DNA from: WHSW01 sp033856255
GTDB taxonomy: Bacteria > Actinomycetota > Thermoleophilia > Solirubrobacterales > 70-9
Direction of reading: 5' to 3'
NCBI GenBank assembly: GCA_033856255.1
Contig: JAWVFH010000010.1
Coordinates: 1 to 64,000, forward strand
DNA length: 64,000 nucleotides
Shown here: one piece after another, positions 16,784 to 24,941 of the stretch
Layout: each line of letters opens with the position of its first letter
Numbering within the stretch: position 1 is the stretch's first letter
Program-made: the position numbers and the translations under genes
Notes under the pieces: generated by a model
The model's database searches: none
What the model saw: only the letters and a program-made list of their open reading frames with translations
What the model was told of the DNA's origin: nothing

Positions 16784-18450
16784 CCGGCGGGCACGAAGCT
16801 TGCCTCCGTGCGCGAGAAGTTGGGATTGAAGAACGGGTCGCCGTCGGCGAGCCGGTCGTACCAGCGGTCGACGAACAGGGCCCGGTCGACGACGTCGAGG
16901 CCCTCCCGCCGCGAGGCCGGCGTCTCGTGGACGACGACCCGCGGGCGGGGCGCGTAGACGACGCCGTGGCCGAGCTCGCGCAGGCGCTGGCAGAGGTCGT
17001 AGTCCTCGAACCCGGTCGCGAAGCTCCCCTCGAAGCGACCCACCTGCTCGAACGCCGCCCGGCGAATGAGCATGAACTCGGCGCTGATCGCGGAGACGTC
17101 GCGAGCGCATACCAGGGACCCGTAGTAACCGTCCGCCGTCGCCTCGACGCCGGCGAGCATCGGCTCGACCGGATGGTCGAGCGCGATCGCGAACCCGGCC
17201 GCCTCGGTGCGCCCGTCCGGCCTGGCGATCAGCGGGCCGGCCGCGGCGACCCCCGGCAGCGACGCGTGCAGGTGCAGGTCGGAGAGCCAATCGGGCTCGA
17301 CGATCTCGGCGCGGTCGGAGCAGAAGACCAGCCACTCACCGGTGGCGGCCCCGGCGCCGAGGTTGGCGGCTCGCGACCGGCTGACGGCTCCCTCCGCGGC
17401 GACGACGCGGACCGGACGCCCGGCCGCCAGCTCGGCCGCCCGGTCGGGGTCGGCGGCGACCACGATCACCTCGGCCGGGACGTGGGAGCTGACATCGAAC
17501 AGCGAGCCGAGCAGGCGCTCGAGCCCGTCACCGCCGCGCCAGGCGACCACGACGCTGGCCGTGGCCGCCAGCGCGGCGGGGTCGATCGTGCGCTGCGGAT
17601 CGGGCGCCAGCTGCGCCCGGTGGGGGATCGAGGCATGCGGGACGGCGACCGCGTCCACCCCGGTCCGGCGCAGGTGGGCGCTGACGGCCTTCGCCTGCAG
17701 TTCCGGGACGCCCGACTTCTGCTCGGTCCCCGCGGCGATGCTGCCCGGGATCGCCCGCCAGTGGTAGAGGATCAGCGGGATGTGGTGGATGCGCTCGGTG
17801 AGCTCGGAGACGCGGAGCATGAACTCGAAGTCCTGGATCGTGTCGTAGTCCGAATCGAAGCCGCCGGCGCGGTCGGCGAGCGAGCGGCGGACGACGAGCA
17901 GGTGGCCGATGTACATCGCCCCGAGCGCGTAGGTCGGCGACCAGTCCGGCTTCAGGAATGGGTCGGCCCGGACGCCGTGCGCGGTCAGCTTGTCCGAGTC
18001 GGTGTAGACGACGTCGAGCGCCGGGTCGTCGCCCAGCGCCTGGGCGACGCGGAGCAGCGCGTCGGTCGCCAGCACGTCGTCGTGATCGAGGAAGGCGACG
18101 AACTCGCCCTCGGCCAGCGCCAGCGCCGCGTTCGTGGCCGCCGCGATGCCGGAGTTGCGCTCCAGCCGGGTGACGGCGATCCGCGGGTCGCGGGCGGCGT
18201 GCCGGTCGAGCGCGCGCCGCACGCCGGGCGAGCGCGAGCCGTCGTCGGCGATGCAGAGCTGCCAGGCGGGGTAGCGCTGGCGGCGCACCGACTCGATCGC
18301 CTCGCCGAGCAGCCCGGGGTCGGTCTCGTAGGTGGGCATGACGACGGAGATCAGCGGTCGTGCCGGCAGCGCCTGGACCTCCTCGAACGCCGCCCGCCGC
18401 CGTGCGCGCGCCCCCCCTGTCCACGCGGGCCTGGAGAGCCGGCCCCGCAT
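16780..18450 (-). CDS. Tandem-domain family 2 glycosyltransferase
   Basis: This is a 556-aa protein with two GT-A-like domains. Domain one (about residues 32-260) has ISVVMPTYETDPGLLGEAI, LCIADDGS, FLDHDDVL (DxD) and DFEFMLRVSE. Domain two (about 300-530) has ASVVVAWRGGDGLERLL, GEWLVFCSDRAEI, EFMLIRRAAFEQVGRFEG and FEDYDLCQRLRE. Such double enzymes often add two sugars or sit with rhamnose transferases in O-antigen and mycolyl-free glycans. The second domain lacks a canonical DxD (CSDRAE). ATGA coupling links it to both neighbours. Confidence 0.87.
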   Translation of the reverse strand: MRGRLSRPAWTGGARARRRAAFEEVQALPARPLISVVMPTYETDPGLLGEAIESVRRQRYPAWQLCIADDGSRSPGVRRALDRHAARDPRIAVTRLERNSGIAAATNAALALAEGEFVAFLDHDDVLATDALLRVAQALGDDPALDVVYTDSDKLTAHGVRADPFLKPDWSPTYALGAMYIGHLLVVRRSLADRAGGFDSDYDTIQDFEFMLRVSELTERIHHIPLILYHWRAIPGSIAAGTEQKSGVPELQAKAVSAHLRRTGVDAVAVPHASIPHRAQLAPDPQRTIDPAALAATASVVVAWRGGDGLERLLGSLFDVSSHVPAEVIVVAADPDRAAELAAGRPVRVVAAEGAVSRSRAANLGAGAATGEWLVFCSDRAEIVEPDWLSDLHLHASLPGVAAAGPLIARPDGRTEAAGFAIALDHPVEPMLAGVEATADGYYGSLVCARDVSAISAEFMLIRRAAFEQVGRFEGSFATGFEDYDLCQRLRELGHGVVYAPRPRVVVHETPASRREGLDVVDRALFVDRWYDRLADGDPFFNPNFSRTEASFVPAG

Positions 18451-18647
18451 CAGCCGGGCTTCGGCGGCCGGACCCGCTTGCGCAGCCGCTCGGCGAGCCG
18501 CAACGGCTTCGTCAGCCGCCAGCTCAGCGAGCGCTCATACCGGGCCTTGGTGAGGCCGATTAGCAGTTCGAGCTCGGCGATCCGCATCGACTTGCGCATC
18601 AGCTCGCGATGGAACTGCTCCCGTTGTAGCTCGAGCTCACTGGACAC
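18450..18647 (-). CDS. Short coiled-coil protein coupled to glycosyltransferase
   Basis: This is a 65-aa protein. Residues 1-35 form a charged helix with heptad pattern (ELELQREQFHRELMRKSM), followed by RSLSWRLTKPLRLAERLRKRV. The SLSWRLTxPLR segment is familiar as a linker found at the edge of many bacterial glycosyltransferases, where it is fused to the enzyme. Here it is a separate frame whose TGA overlaps the next gene's ATG. The GTG start lies six bases after a TACTAT box. It may tether the glycosyltransferase to the membrane; that is inference. Confidence 0.6.
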   Translation of the reverse strand: MSSELELQREQFHRELMRKSMRIAELELLIGLTKARYERSLSWRLTKPLRLAERLRKRVRPPKPG

Positions 18648-18653
18648 CGGCCC

Positions 18654-18659
18654 ATAGTA
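18654..18659 (-). promoter_or_regulatory. -10 box TACTAT of the 18647-14650 operon
   Basis: The minus strand reads TACTAT, close to the TATAAT consensus, six bases before the GTG at 18647. It should start a leaderless four-gene mRNA (coiled coil, double GT2, GT4, methyltransferase). Confidence 0.45.
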
Positions 18660-18671
18660 GAGCCAGGGCGC

Positions 18672-19640
18672 CTACCACCAGACGGTCGAGTCGATCCCCT
18701 CGAGCTCGGAGACCGGGGTCGTGTAGACGCCGGAGGAGAGGTACTTCCAGCCGTCGTCGGGGACCAGGAAGACGACGTTTCCACCCTCGAGCTCGGCCGC
18801 GATGCGCACGCAGATCGCGGCCACCGCGCCCGCCGAGACGCCCGCGAACAGGCCCTCCTCGTGGAGCAGCTTCTGGGTCCAGACGATCGCGTCGCGGTTC
18901 GAGACCATGATCTTGCGGTCGAGCACCGAGAGGTCGATGATCGGCGGGATGAAGCCGTCGTCGAGCGAGCGCAGGCCCGAGACCGCCTCGCCCTGCATCG
19001 GCTCGGCGGCGACGATCTTCGTCTCCGGATCGGCCTCCTTCAGCCGCCTGCCGACGCCCATCAGGGTGCCGCCGGTGCCGAGGCCGGCGACGAAGGCGGC
19101 GATGTCATCGAGCTCGTCGAGGATCTCCACAGCGGTGCCGTGGTAGTGGGCGCCCGGGTTGGCCTCGTTGCCGTACTGATACGGCATGTAGTACGAGTCG
19201 TCGGCGCCGACGATCTCGAGCGCGAGCTCGACGGCGCCGTTCGACCCCTTGGCGCCCTCCGAGTAGACGATCTCGGCTCCGAACATGCGCAGCAGCTGCG
19301 AGCGCTCCTCGGTGACGTTGTCGGGCATCACGGCCTTGAACGGGTAGCCCTTGCGCCGGCAGATCATCGCCAGCGCGATCCCGGTGTTGCCCGAGGTGGG
19401 CTCGAGCACGGTCTGGCCGGGGGCGATCGCCCCCTCCTCCTCGGCCGCCTCCATCATCGCCTTCGCCACCCGGTCCTTGACCGAGCCGGTCGGGTTGCGG
19501 CCCTCGAGCTTGGCGAAGATGCGGACGCCGGGCTTCGGCGAGAGGCGCGGCAACTCGACGAGGGGCGTGTTGCCGACGGCCTCGATCAGGTTGCCGTAAC
19601 GGCCCCCGCAGGGGCGGTTGAGCGTCGGCTCGACAGTCAC
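18672..19640 (-). CDS. cysM: CysM-type cysteine synthase (probably O-phosphoserine-dependent)
   Basis: This is a 322-aa fold-type II PLP enzyme. GRNPTGSVKDR carries the PLP Lys (about residue 55), EPTSGNTGIALAM binds substrate carboxylate, GLGTGGTLMGVGR binds PLP phosphate, and the tail reads PDDGWKYLSSGVYTTP. Close resemblance to the mycobacterial CysM pattern (EPTSGNTGI, QYGNxANxxxHYxGT, AEPMQGE, WKYLS) suggests use of O-phosphoserine and a thiocarboxylated CysO protein. A CysO-like carrier and its activating enzyme are encoded at 41078-42552. The GTG start is seven bases after a minus-strand TATCCT box, so the mRNA is probably leaderless. Confidence 0.88.
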   Translation of the reverse strand: MTVEPTLNRPCGGRYGNLIEAVGNTPLVELPRLSPKPGVRIFAKLEGRNPTGSVKDRVAKAMMEAAEEEGAIAPGQTVLEPTSGNTGIALAMICRRKGYPFKAVMPDNVTEERSQLLRMFGAEIVYSEGAKGSNGAVELALEIVGADDSYYMPYQYGNEANPGAHYHGTAVEILDELDDIAAFVAGLGTGGTLMGVGRRLKEADPETKIVAAEPMQGEAVSGLRSLDDGFIPPIIDLSVLDRKIMVSNRDAIVWTQKLLHEEGLFAGVSAGAVAAICVRIAAELEGGNVVFLVPDDGWKYLSSGVYTTPVSELEGIDSTVWW

Positions 19641-19658
19641 TATAGAAAGGATAGTGCT
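19641..19658. promoter_or_regulatory. 18-base divergent promoter between cysM and a methyltransferase gene
   Basis: Only TATAGAAAGGATAGTGCT separates the two GTG codons. The minus strand has TATCCT (19653-19648), seven bases before the cysM GTG. The plus strand has TATAGA (19641-19646), 12 bases before the methyltransferase GTG, and AAAGGA, which could be a Shine-Dalgarno. The two -10 boxes almost abut, so the genes probably compete for polymerase. Confidence 0.45.
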
Positions 19659-20294
19659 GTGGTCGAAACGGCACGTCTGAACGGTCTGCTCGCAACGGGG
19701 CCACCGTTGCGCGCCGACGCCTGGTCGCTGGACGACGCCGCACTCGAGGCGGTGCTCGCCGAGCTCGAGGGCGGCGCCCGGACCGTGGTCGAGTGCGGCT
19801 GCGGCCGCAGCACGGTGGTGATCGCGCGGGCGCTGCGCGATCACGGCGGCGGCGCCGTCCACAGCCTCGAGCACGACCCGGCCTGGGCGCAGCTCTGCCG
19901 CCTCCAGCTCGCCGCCGAGGGGCTGGCGACGATCGCGACCGTGATCGAGGCCCCGCTCGAGCCCCACCCGCGCGCCCAGCCGGGCTGCCACTGGTACGCC
20001 CGTTGGGCCCTCGCCGCGCTCCCGGCCCGGGACGTCGAGCTGCTGCTGGTCGACGGCCCCCCGGCCGGCGACGCGGCGATCGAGCGCAGCCGCTACCCAG
20101 CCCTGCCCGAGCTCGCCGGCCGGCTCGCCGGCGGTGCCGTGGTGATCCTCGACGATGCCGGACGCCGCGGCGAGCAATGGGTCCTGGCGCGGTGGCAGGC
20201 CGAGCACGGGCTGCGAGTCCGGCCCGGCGACGAGAGCGGCGCCGCGATCGGTGTATGTTGCGACGACACCCAGGGACAGCTTGACCAAGCGTAG
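19659..20294 (+). CDS. Methyltransferase-like Rossmann protein
   Basis: This is a 211-aa protein. RTVVECGCGRSTVVIARAL looks like SAM motif I, AVHSLEHDPAWAQLC like motif II, and VELLLVDGPPAGDA like the strand-4 acidic turn of O-methyltransferases; GGAVVILDDAGRRGEQW follows. The same plan (LLVDGPP) is seen in proteins annotated as class I methyltransferases of polysaccharide loci. The GTG start fits the SD-like AAAGGA seven bases upstream; frames opening earlier are antisense to cysM. Confidence 0.65.
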   Translation: MVETARLNGLLATGPPLRADAWSLDDAALEAVLAELEGGARTVVECGCGRSTVVIARALRDHGGGAVHSLEHDPAWAQLCRLQLAAEGLATIATVIEAPLEPHPRAQPGCHWYARWALAALPARDVELLLVDGPPAGDAAIERSRYPALPELAGRLAGGAVVILDDAGRRGEQWVLARWQAEHGLRVRPGDESGAAIGVCCDDTQGQLDQA

Positions 20295-20310
20295 GAAGGA
20301 CTGGAAGCGG

Positions 20311-21180
20311 ATGAGAGGAACTCGGCTTTGGCTCTCGATCGGCCTGCTGGCGCTGCTGGCTTCGGGCCTGATCGCGGCGGGTTGCGGTAGCGGCGGCGAC
20401 AGCTCGTCGACGAGCGGATCGGGCGACACGTCTGCGTCCACCGGCGGCGACGTGACGACGATCAGCGACGGCACGCTCCTGATCGGCACCGACGCCCCCT
20501 ATCCGCCGTTCGAGATCGGCACGCCCGCCGACGCGAACTTCAGCGGCTTCGACGTCGACGTCGGCAACGACGTGGCCGAGAAGCTCGGGCTCACCCCCGA
20601 GTTCCAGGACACCTCGTTCGACACGATCTTCCGCGACGTGGCCGCGAACCAGTTCGACATCGTCGTCGCCGCGTCGACGATTACGCCCGGTCGCCAGAAG
20701 ACCGTCAATTTCTCCGATCCCTACTACGAGGCCCAGCAGGCGCTGGTCGTGCCCACGGGCTCCGACATCGCGACCGTCGATGATCTCGCAGGCAAGATCG
20801 TCTCCGCCCAGGACGGGACCACCGGCGAGACCTACGGCAACGATGAGACCGATGCCTCCGAGGTGCGCGGCTTCCCCGAGGGCCCGGACGCGATCGCCGC
20901 GGTGGTCACGGGCCAGGTCGACGCAGCGATCATCGACGAGCCGGTCGCCGTCGACGCGGTCGACAAGCAGGACGGGATCGAGATCGCGACGACGATCCCG
21001 ACCAACGAGCTCTACGGGATCGCGATGTCGAAGGAGAATCCTGCCCTGCTCGACGCCGTCAACCAGGCCCTGCAGGAGATGAAGGACGACGGCACGATCC
21101 AGAGCCTCTACGACAAGTACCTCGGCGGCAGCCAGGCGCCGGACTCGGTGCTCAACGGAACGACGCAGAATCCTGGCTGA
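20311..21180 (+). CDS. Amino acid ABC transporter substrate-binding lipoprotein
   Basis: This is a 289-aa protein. A lipoprotein signal peptide ends LIAAGC, followed by a Ser/Gly/Thr-rich linker (about residues 26-48). The family 3 solute-binding domain begins LLIGTDAPYPPFEIG and has GFDVDVGNDVAEKLG, ITPGRQKTVNFSDPYYEAQQALVV and YDKYLGG. This domain binds polar or basic amino acids outside the cell and delivers them to the permease. The ATG at 20311 is chosen because the charged-then-hydrophobic signal begins there, with GGAAG just upstream. A hairpin separates it from the permease gene. Confidence 0.92.
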   Translation: MRGTRLWLSIGLLALLASGLIAAGCGSGGDSSSTSGSGDTSASTGGDVTTISDGTLLIGTDAPYPPFEIGTPADANFSGFDVDVGNDVAEKLGLTPEFQDTSFDTIFRDVAANQFDIVVAASTITPGRQKTVNFSDPYYEAQQALVVPTGSDIATVDDLAGKIVSAQDGTTGETYGNDETDASEVRGFPEGPDAIAAVVTGQVDAAIIDEPVAVDAVDKQDGIEIATTIPTNELYGIAMSKENPALLDAVNQALQEMKDDGTIQSLYDKYLGGSQAPDSVLNGTTQNPG

Positions 21181-21206
21181 CCCGGGCGCGACAACGAACT
21201 AGGTAC

Positions 21207-21230
21207 GCGGGGCGCCTTCGGGCGCCCCGC
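21207..21230 (+). terminator. Strong GC hairpin with UUCG loop after the binding-protein gene
   Basis: GCGGGGCGCC and its perfect complement flank a TTCG tetraloop, giving a ten-base-pair stem 26 bases after the stop codon, followed only by TTGCG. With so short a U tract it probably acts as an attenuator or mRNA stabiliser. It would make the binding protein more abundant than the permease and ATPase. Confidence 0.65.
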
Positions 21231-21274
21231 TTGCGTGAAGGCCCGCCGGTACGACCCACGAAAGCGCGAGGGAC

Positions 21275-22087
21275 ATGCATTTCATACTCGACTACTACTT
21301 CGATTTCAGCGGCACCGTTTTTGCCGACGACAACTTCCAGAAGATCCTCAAGGGCTTCCTGCTCACGTGCGAGCTCTCGGTCGTCGCGGGGATCCTCTCG
21401 CTGAGCTGGGGTCTGGTGCTCGCCCTGATGCGCCAGCTTCCCGGCCGGGCTATGGCCCCGGTGCGATGGCTGGCGATCGGCTACATCGACGTCTTCCGCG
21501 GGATACCCCTGCTGCTGGTCCTGTTGCTGGTCTCCGGGGTCTCGGTCTTCGGCGCCCCGATCGGCGGCGAGGTGCTGCCGCACTTCATCGCGACGCCGAC
21601 CTGGTTCGGCCAGACCGCGCCCTTCTGGTACGGCGTCTTCGGGCTCACGATCACCTACGGCGCCTACATGGCCGAGGTCTACCGGGCCGGGATCGAGGCG
21701 GTCCCGGGCGGTCAGATGGAGGCCGCTCGCTCGCTCGGGATGAGCCACGGCCAGGCGATGCGCTTCGTGATCGTCCCGCAGGCGGTGACCAAGGTGATCC
21801 CGCCGCTGCTCAACGATTTCATCGCCCTGATGAAGGACACCTCGCTGGTCAGCGTCCTGGGCGCGGTCGAGGTCGTCCAGGCCGGCCGCGACATCCAGAA
21901 CCAGACCTACAACGGCTCCGGGCTGATCATGGGGGCGATCCTGTTCCTGATCGTGACAATTCCGCTGGCGCGTCTCGTCGACGTCCTGATCGCCCGCGAG
22001 AGGGCGCGTACCCAGCGCGGCGGTCGCGGCGGCGACGAGACCCTGGACGATCCGATGTTGAGCACCGGCGGCGGCGTGACCATATGA
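21275..22087 (+). CDS. Amino acid ABC transporter permease (HisM/GlnP type)
   Basis: This is a 270-aa membrane protein with about five helices. ILKGFLLTCELSVVAGILSL starts the family domain, and YIDVFRGIPLLLVLLLV is the characteristic FRGxPLL motif. The EAA loop reads EAARSLGMSHGQAMRFVIVPQA. A GAGGG-type Shine-Dalgarno precedes the ATG. It forms the inner-membrane channel with the ATPase encoded next; the stop and next start overlap as ATGA. Confidence 0.93.
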   Translation: MHFILDYYFDFSGTVFADDNFQKILKGFLLTCELSVVAGILSLSWGLVLALMRQLPGRAMAPVRWLAIGYIDVFRGIPLLLVLLLVSGVSVFGAPIGGEVLPHFIATPTWFGQTAPFWYGVFGLTITYGAYMAEVYRAGIEAVPGGQMEAARSLGMSHGQAMRFVIVPQAVTKVIPPLLNDFIALMKDTSLVSVLGAVEVVQAGRDIQNQTYNGSGLIMGAILFLIVTIPLARLVDVLIARERARTQRGGRGGDETLDDPMLSTGGGVTI

Positions 22088-22857
22088 GCACCGAGCCCGA
22101 GAGCGGCGCCGCGGGCGGGCCGGTTCTGGTCCTCGACGACGTTCACAAGCGCTTCGGCCAGCTCGAGGTGCTGCGCGGGATCGATCTCTCGATCTCGCGC
22201 GGTGAGGTCGTCTGCGTCCTCGGGCCGAGCGGCTCGGGCAAATCGACGCTGCTTCGCTGCATCAACCTGCTCGAGCCGCCGGAGGGCGGCCGGATCCTCA
22301 TCAACGGCCACGAGATCACGGGCGACGACCCCGCCTACGGAATCGACTACGTTCGCCAGCGGGTCGGGATCGTGTTCCAGCAGTTCAACCTGTTCCCGCA
22401 CAAGTCCGCCCTCGACAACGTCCGCCTCGCTCAGGAGAAGGTGCTCGACCGGTCCCGGGCGGAGGCGGGGGAGAAGGCGCAGTCGCTGCTCGTCAGGGTG
22501 GGGTTGGAGGACAAGGTGGACGAGTTCCCCGACCGGCTCTCCGGCGGCCAGCAACAGCGGGTCGCGATCGCCCGCGCGCTGGCGATGGATCCCTACTTGA
22601 TGCTCTTCGACGAGGTCACCTCTGCCCTCGACCCGGAGCTGGTCAAGGAGGTGCTCGACGTGATGCGCGAGCTCGCCGCCGAGGGGATGACGATGATCGT
22701 CGTCACCCACGAGATCGGCTTCGCGCGCGATGTCGCCAGCCGGGTCGTGTTCATGGACGAGGGAGTAATCGTCGAGCAGGGCCGGCCGGCCGACGTGCTC
22801 GACAACCCGAAGGAGCCACGCACACAGCGCTTTCTCGGCCTCGTGCTCGACCACTGA
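22084..22857 (+). CDS. Polar amino acid ABC transporter ATP-binding protein (GlnQ type)
   Basis: This is a 257-aa ATPase. GPSGSGKSTLLRCINLLE (Walker A), FQQFNLFPHKSALDNV (Q-loop), RLSGGQQQRVAIARALAM (signature) and YLMLFDEVTSALDPELV (Walker B) are all intact, with TMIVVTHEIGFARDVASRV carrying the switch His. The FQQFNLFPH segment is diagnostic for the polar amino acid uptake group. It completes a full importer with the binding protein and permease just upstream. Confidence 0.94.
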   Translation: MSTEPESGAAGGPVLVLDDVHKRFGQLEVLRGIDLSISRGEVVCVLGPSGSGKSTLLRCINLLEPPEGGRILINGHEITGDDPAYGIDYVRQRVGIVFQQFNLFPHKSALDNVRLAQEKVLDRSRAEAGEKAQSLLVRVGLEDKVDEFPDRLSGGQQQRVAIARALAMDPYLMLFDEVTSALDPELVKEVLDVMRELAAEGMTMIVVTHEIGFARDVASRVVFMDEGVIVEQGRPADVLDNPKEPRTQRFLGLVLDH

Positions 22858-22924
22858 GAATCAAAGACCGCCAGGCGCTTCCCTAGGATTGGTGGCGGCC
22901 AAGACGGCCGCGTAACTCAGAGAG

Positions 22925-24067
22925 ATGGGAAATCAAGACGACAGCTGGACCGCCACGGAGCGACTCGACAGCTTCGATTGCACGCTCGCGAACCTGAGCG
23001 AGATCGTCTTCTCGACCCTGGAGGCCGCGGGCGCCCGCACCGTGGCCGAGATCGGCGCGGAGCACGGGCTGTTCACGAAGGAGCTGCTCGAGTGGGCGTC
23101 CCGGACCGGCGCCGGGCCGATCACCGCGATCGACCCCGCCCCCCGCCGGCGGCTCCGGGAGCTCGCGGCGGCCGATCCCGAGCTGAACCTGATCGTCGCC
23201 ACCAGCCACGCCGCCCTGCCGGAGCTCGAGCTCCCGGACGCGGTGCTGATCGACGGCGACCACAACTACCACACGGTCAGCGAGGAGCTGCGGCTGATCG
23301 GCGAGCGCGCCCCGGGCGCCGACCTGCCGCTGCTGATGCTGCACGACATCGGCTGGCCGCTGGCGCGGCGCGACAGCTATTCCGACCCCGAGCGGATCCC
23401 CGCCGAGCACCGCCAGCCGCTGGCCGACGACGCCTTCCTCATCCCCGGCGATCCCGGCGTCGGCGAGCGCGGCCTCTACTACGAGTGCACCGCCGCGCGC
23501 GAGGGCGGGCCTCGTAACGGCGTCCTGACCGCGATCGAGGACTTCGTCGGCGAGCGCCCGGAGCTGCGCCTGGCGATCGTGGCCCCGTTCTTCGGGCTCG
23601 GCGTGGTCTGGCACCGCGAGGCCGCCTGGGCGCCCGAGGTCGAGCGCGCGCTCGCGCCCTGGGACCGCAACCCGATGCTGGAGCGGATGGAGGCCAAGCG
23701 GGTCGACCACCTGGTCGCCGAGTTCCTCAACCTGCAGCGGATCGACCAGATGCGCACCGACGACTACGTCTACCGCTATCGGCTGGTCGGGCGGCTGCTG
23801 CCCATCTACGACTCGAGCGCCTTCGCGCTCGCCGAGCGGCTCTCGCGCCTGCGCCGACCAGGGCGGCCGAACGTCACGCGCGCCGACCTCGGGGCGCTGC
23901 TCGACGAGGTGGCCGACGGCGACCTCGATGTCGACCATCTCCGCCACTTCCCGGAGCCGTCCCCCGAAGGCGACGGCGGGCTGCGGGTTGATCGCGCGAA
24001 CGGCGACGGCCCGAACCCGTCGCGCACCCCCCCGGCCCGGCCGGACCTCGCTAGCGGGACCTCCTGA
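22925..24067 (+). CDS. Class I methyltransferase-like protein of the polysaccharide locus
   Basis: This is a 380-aa protein. TVAEIGAEHGLFTKELLEW resembles SAM motif I, ITAIDPAPRRR motif II and DAVLIDGDHNYHTVSEEL the acidic-turn region found in Methyltransf_24 and cephalosporin-hydroxylase-like proteins. LPLLMLHDIGWP follows. The middle part (residues 130-260) is family-specific, and the last 70 residues are polar and Pro-rich. It may modify a sugar residue; substrate unknown. A TAGGAT box lies at 22884-22889, giving a leader of about 28 bases. Its last 17 bases overlap the convergent glycosyltransferase gene. Confidence 0.7.
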   Translation: MGNQDDSWTATERLDSFDCTLANLSEIVFSTLEAAGARTVAEIGAEHGLFTKELLEWASRTGAGPITAIDPAPRRRLRELAAADPELNLIVATSHAALPELELPDAVLIDGDHNYHTVSEELRLIGERAPGADLPLLMLHDIGWPLARRDSYSDPERIPAEHRQPLADDAFLIPGDPGVGERGLYYECTAAREGGPRNGVLTAIEDFVGERPELRLAIVAPFFGLGVVWHREAAWAPEVERALAPWDRNPMLERMEAKRVDHLVAEFLNLQRIDQMRTDDYVYRYRLVGRLLPIYDSSAFALAERLSRLRRPGRPNVTRADLGALLDEVADGDLDVDHLRHFPEPSPEGDGGLRVDRANGDGPNPSRTPPARPDLASGTS

Positions 24068-24941
24068 TCCGGGCGCCGAGGCGGCGCAGCGGCTCGGTCC
24101 AGGTCCAGCTCGAGCTGCCCCAGGTGGTCATCAACTTGCCGCGGGCATCGTTGCGCTGCAGCTCGGCTCCGCCCATCAGCAACCTGTAGGCCGCGGCCTC
24201 GGCCTCCGCCCGGCGGGCGCGTTGCGGCCAGTCGGTGTCCTCGTCGCCGCCGAGCTCTCGCTCCCACTTCTCGGCGACCGCGACGTAGGCGCGGATCCAC
24301 TCCTCGGGCTCGCTGATCAGGACGAGCGAGTGGTGGTGGACGACGCGTAGGTTCTCCGTCACCACCTTCTTGCCGGCGGACCTCGCCTGCAGGCAGATGT
24401 CGACGTCGTATCCGTGGTGGCGCCCAATCGACTCGTCGAAGCGCAGGTTGCGCACCGCCCAGGGCGAGAGCACGATCACGCAGCCGTCGATCGCGTCCAC
24501 CTCGCCGGTCCCGGCATATGACGGCGGCCCTTCGGCGAGCCAGGAGAGGCCGGGGATCTCGCCGCCGCCGCCGAACTCCTCGTATCGCTGGGTCAGCGAC
24601 GCCCAGGTGACCGAGCCCTCCCACCAGGCGAGACTGCGAACGCCGACCGCCCCGGCGCAACCGACGATCGCGACCTCGGGGTCCGCAAGCGCCCGGCGGA
24701 CGTTGGCCGAGAAGCCCGGGTCGACGATCTCGACGTCCTGGTGCAGGAGCACGAGCGCCTCGAGGTCCTCCCGTCCGGCCACCCGCTCGCAGAGCAGGTT
24801 GTAGTTGCGGAAGATCGTCCCGGCGGTCGGCTGAGCCAGCATCTCGGCGTCCGCCACGCCGTCGGTGACCCGCAGGATGCCCGGCTCGGCGCACCGGGCG
24901 AAGACGTTGCCGTCGCTGACTGCACAGGCGTAGACGATCAT
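24051..24941 (-). CDS. Glycosyltransferase family 2-like protein (Glyco_tranf_2_5 type)
   Basis: This is a 296-aa GT-A-like protein. The N-terminus MIVYACAVSDGNVFARCAEPG lacks the usual VSVVIPTYN opening. LVLLHQDVEIVDPGF is the HxDV metal region, EVDAIDGCVIVLSPWAVRNL follows, and YDVDICLQARSAGKKVV closes the domain. This is the pattern of the Glyco_tranf_2_5 family found in polysaccharide clusters. The ATG at 24941 overlaps the stop of the upstream membrane protein gene (ATGA). The C-terminus is basic. Confidence 0.8.
   Translation of the reverse strand: MIVYACAVSDGNVFARCAEPGILRVTDGVADAEMLAQPTAGTIFRNYNLLCERVAGREDLEALVLLHQDVEIVDPGFSANVRRALADPEVAIVGCAGAVGVRSLAWWEGSVTWASLTQRYEEFGGGGEIPGLSWLAEGPPSYAGTGEVDAIDGCVIVLSPWAVRNLRFDESIGRHHGYDVDICLQARSAGKKVVTENLRVVHHHSLVLISEPEEWIRAYVAVAEKWERELGGDEDTDWPQRARRAEAEAAAYRLLMGGAELQRNDARGKLMTTWGSSSWTWTEPLRRLGARIRRSR

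Noticed and set aside
19641..20489. N-terminal extension of cysM to 605 aa
   Set aside because: The extension is antisense to a well-supported methyltransferase and shows no domain; a normal CysM begins at GTG 19640.
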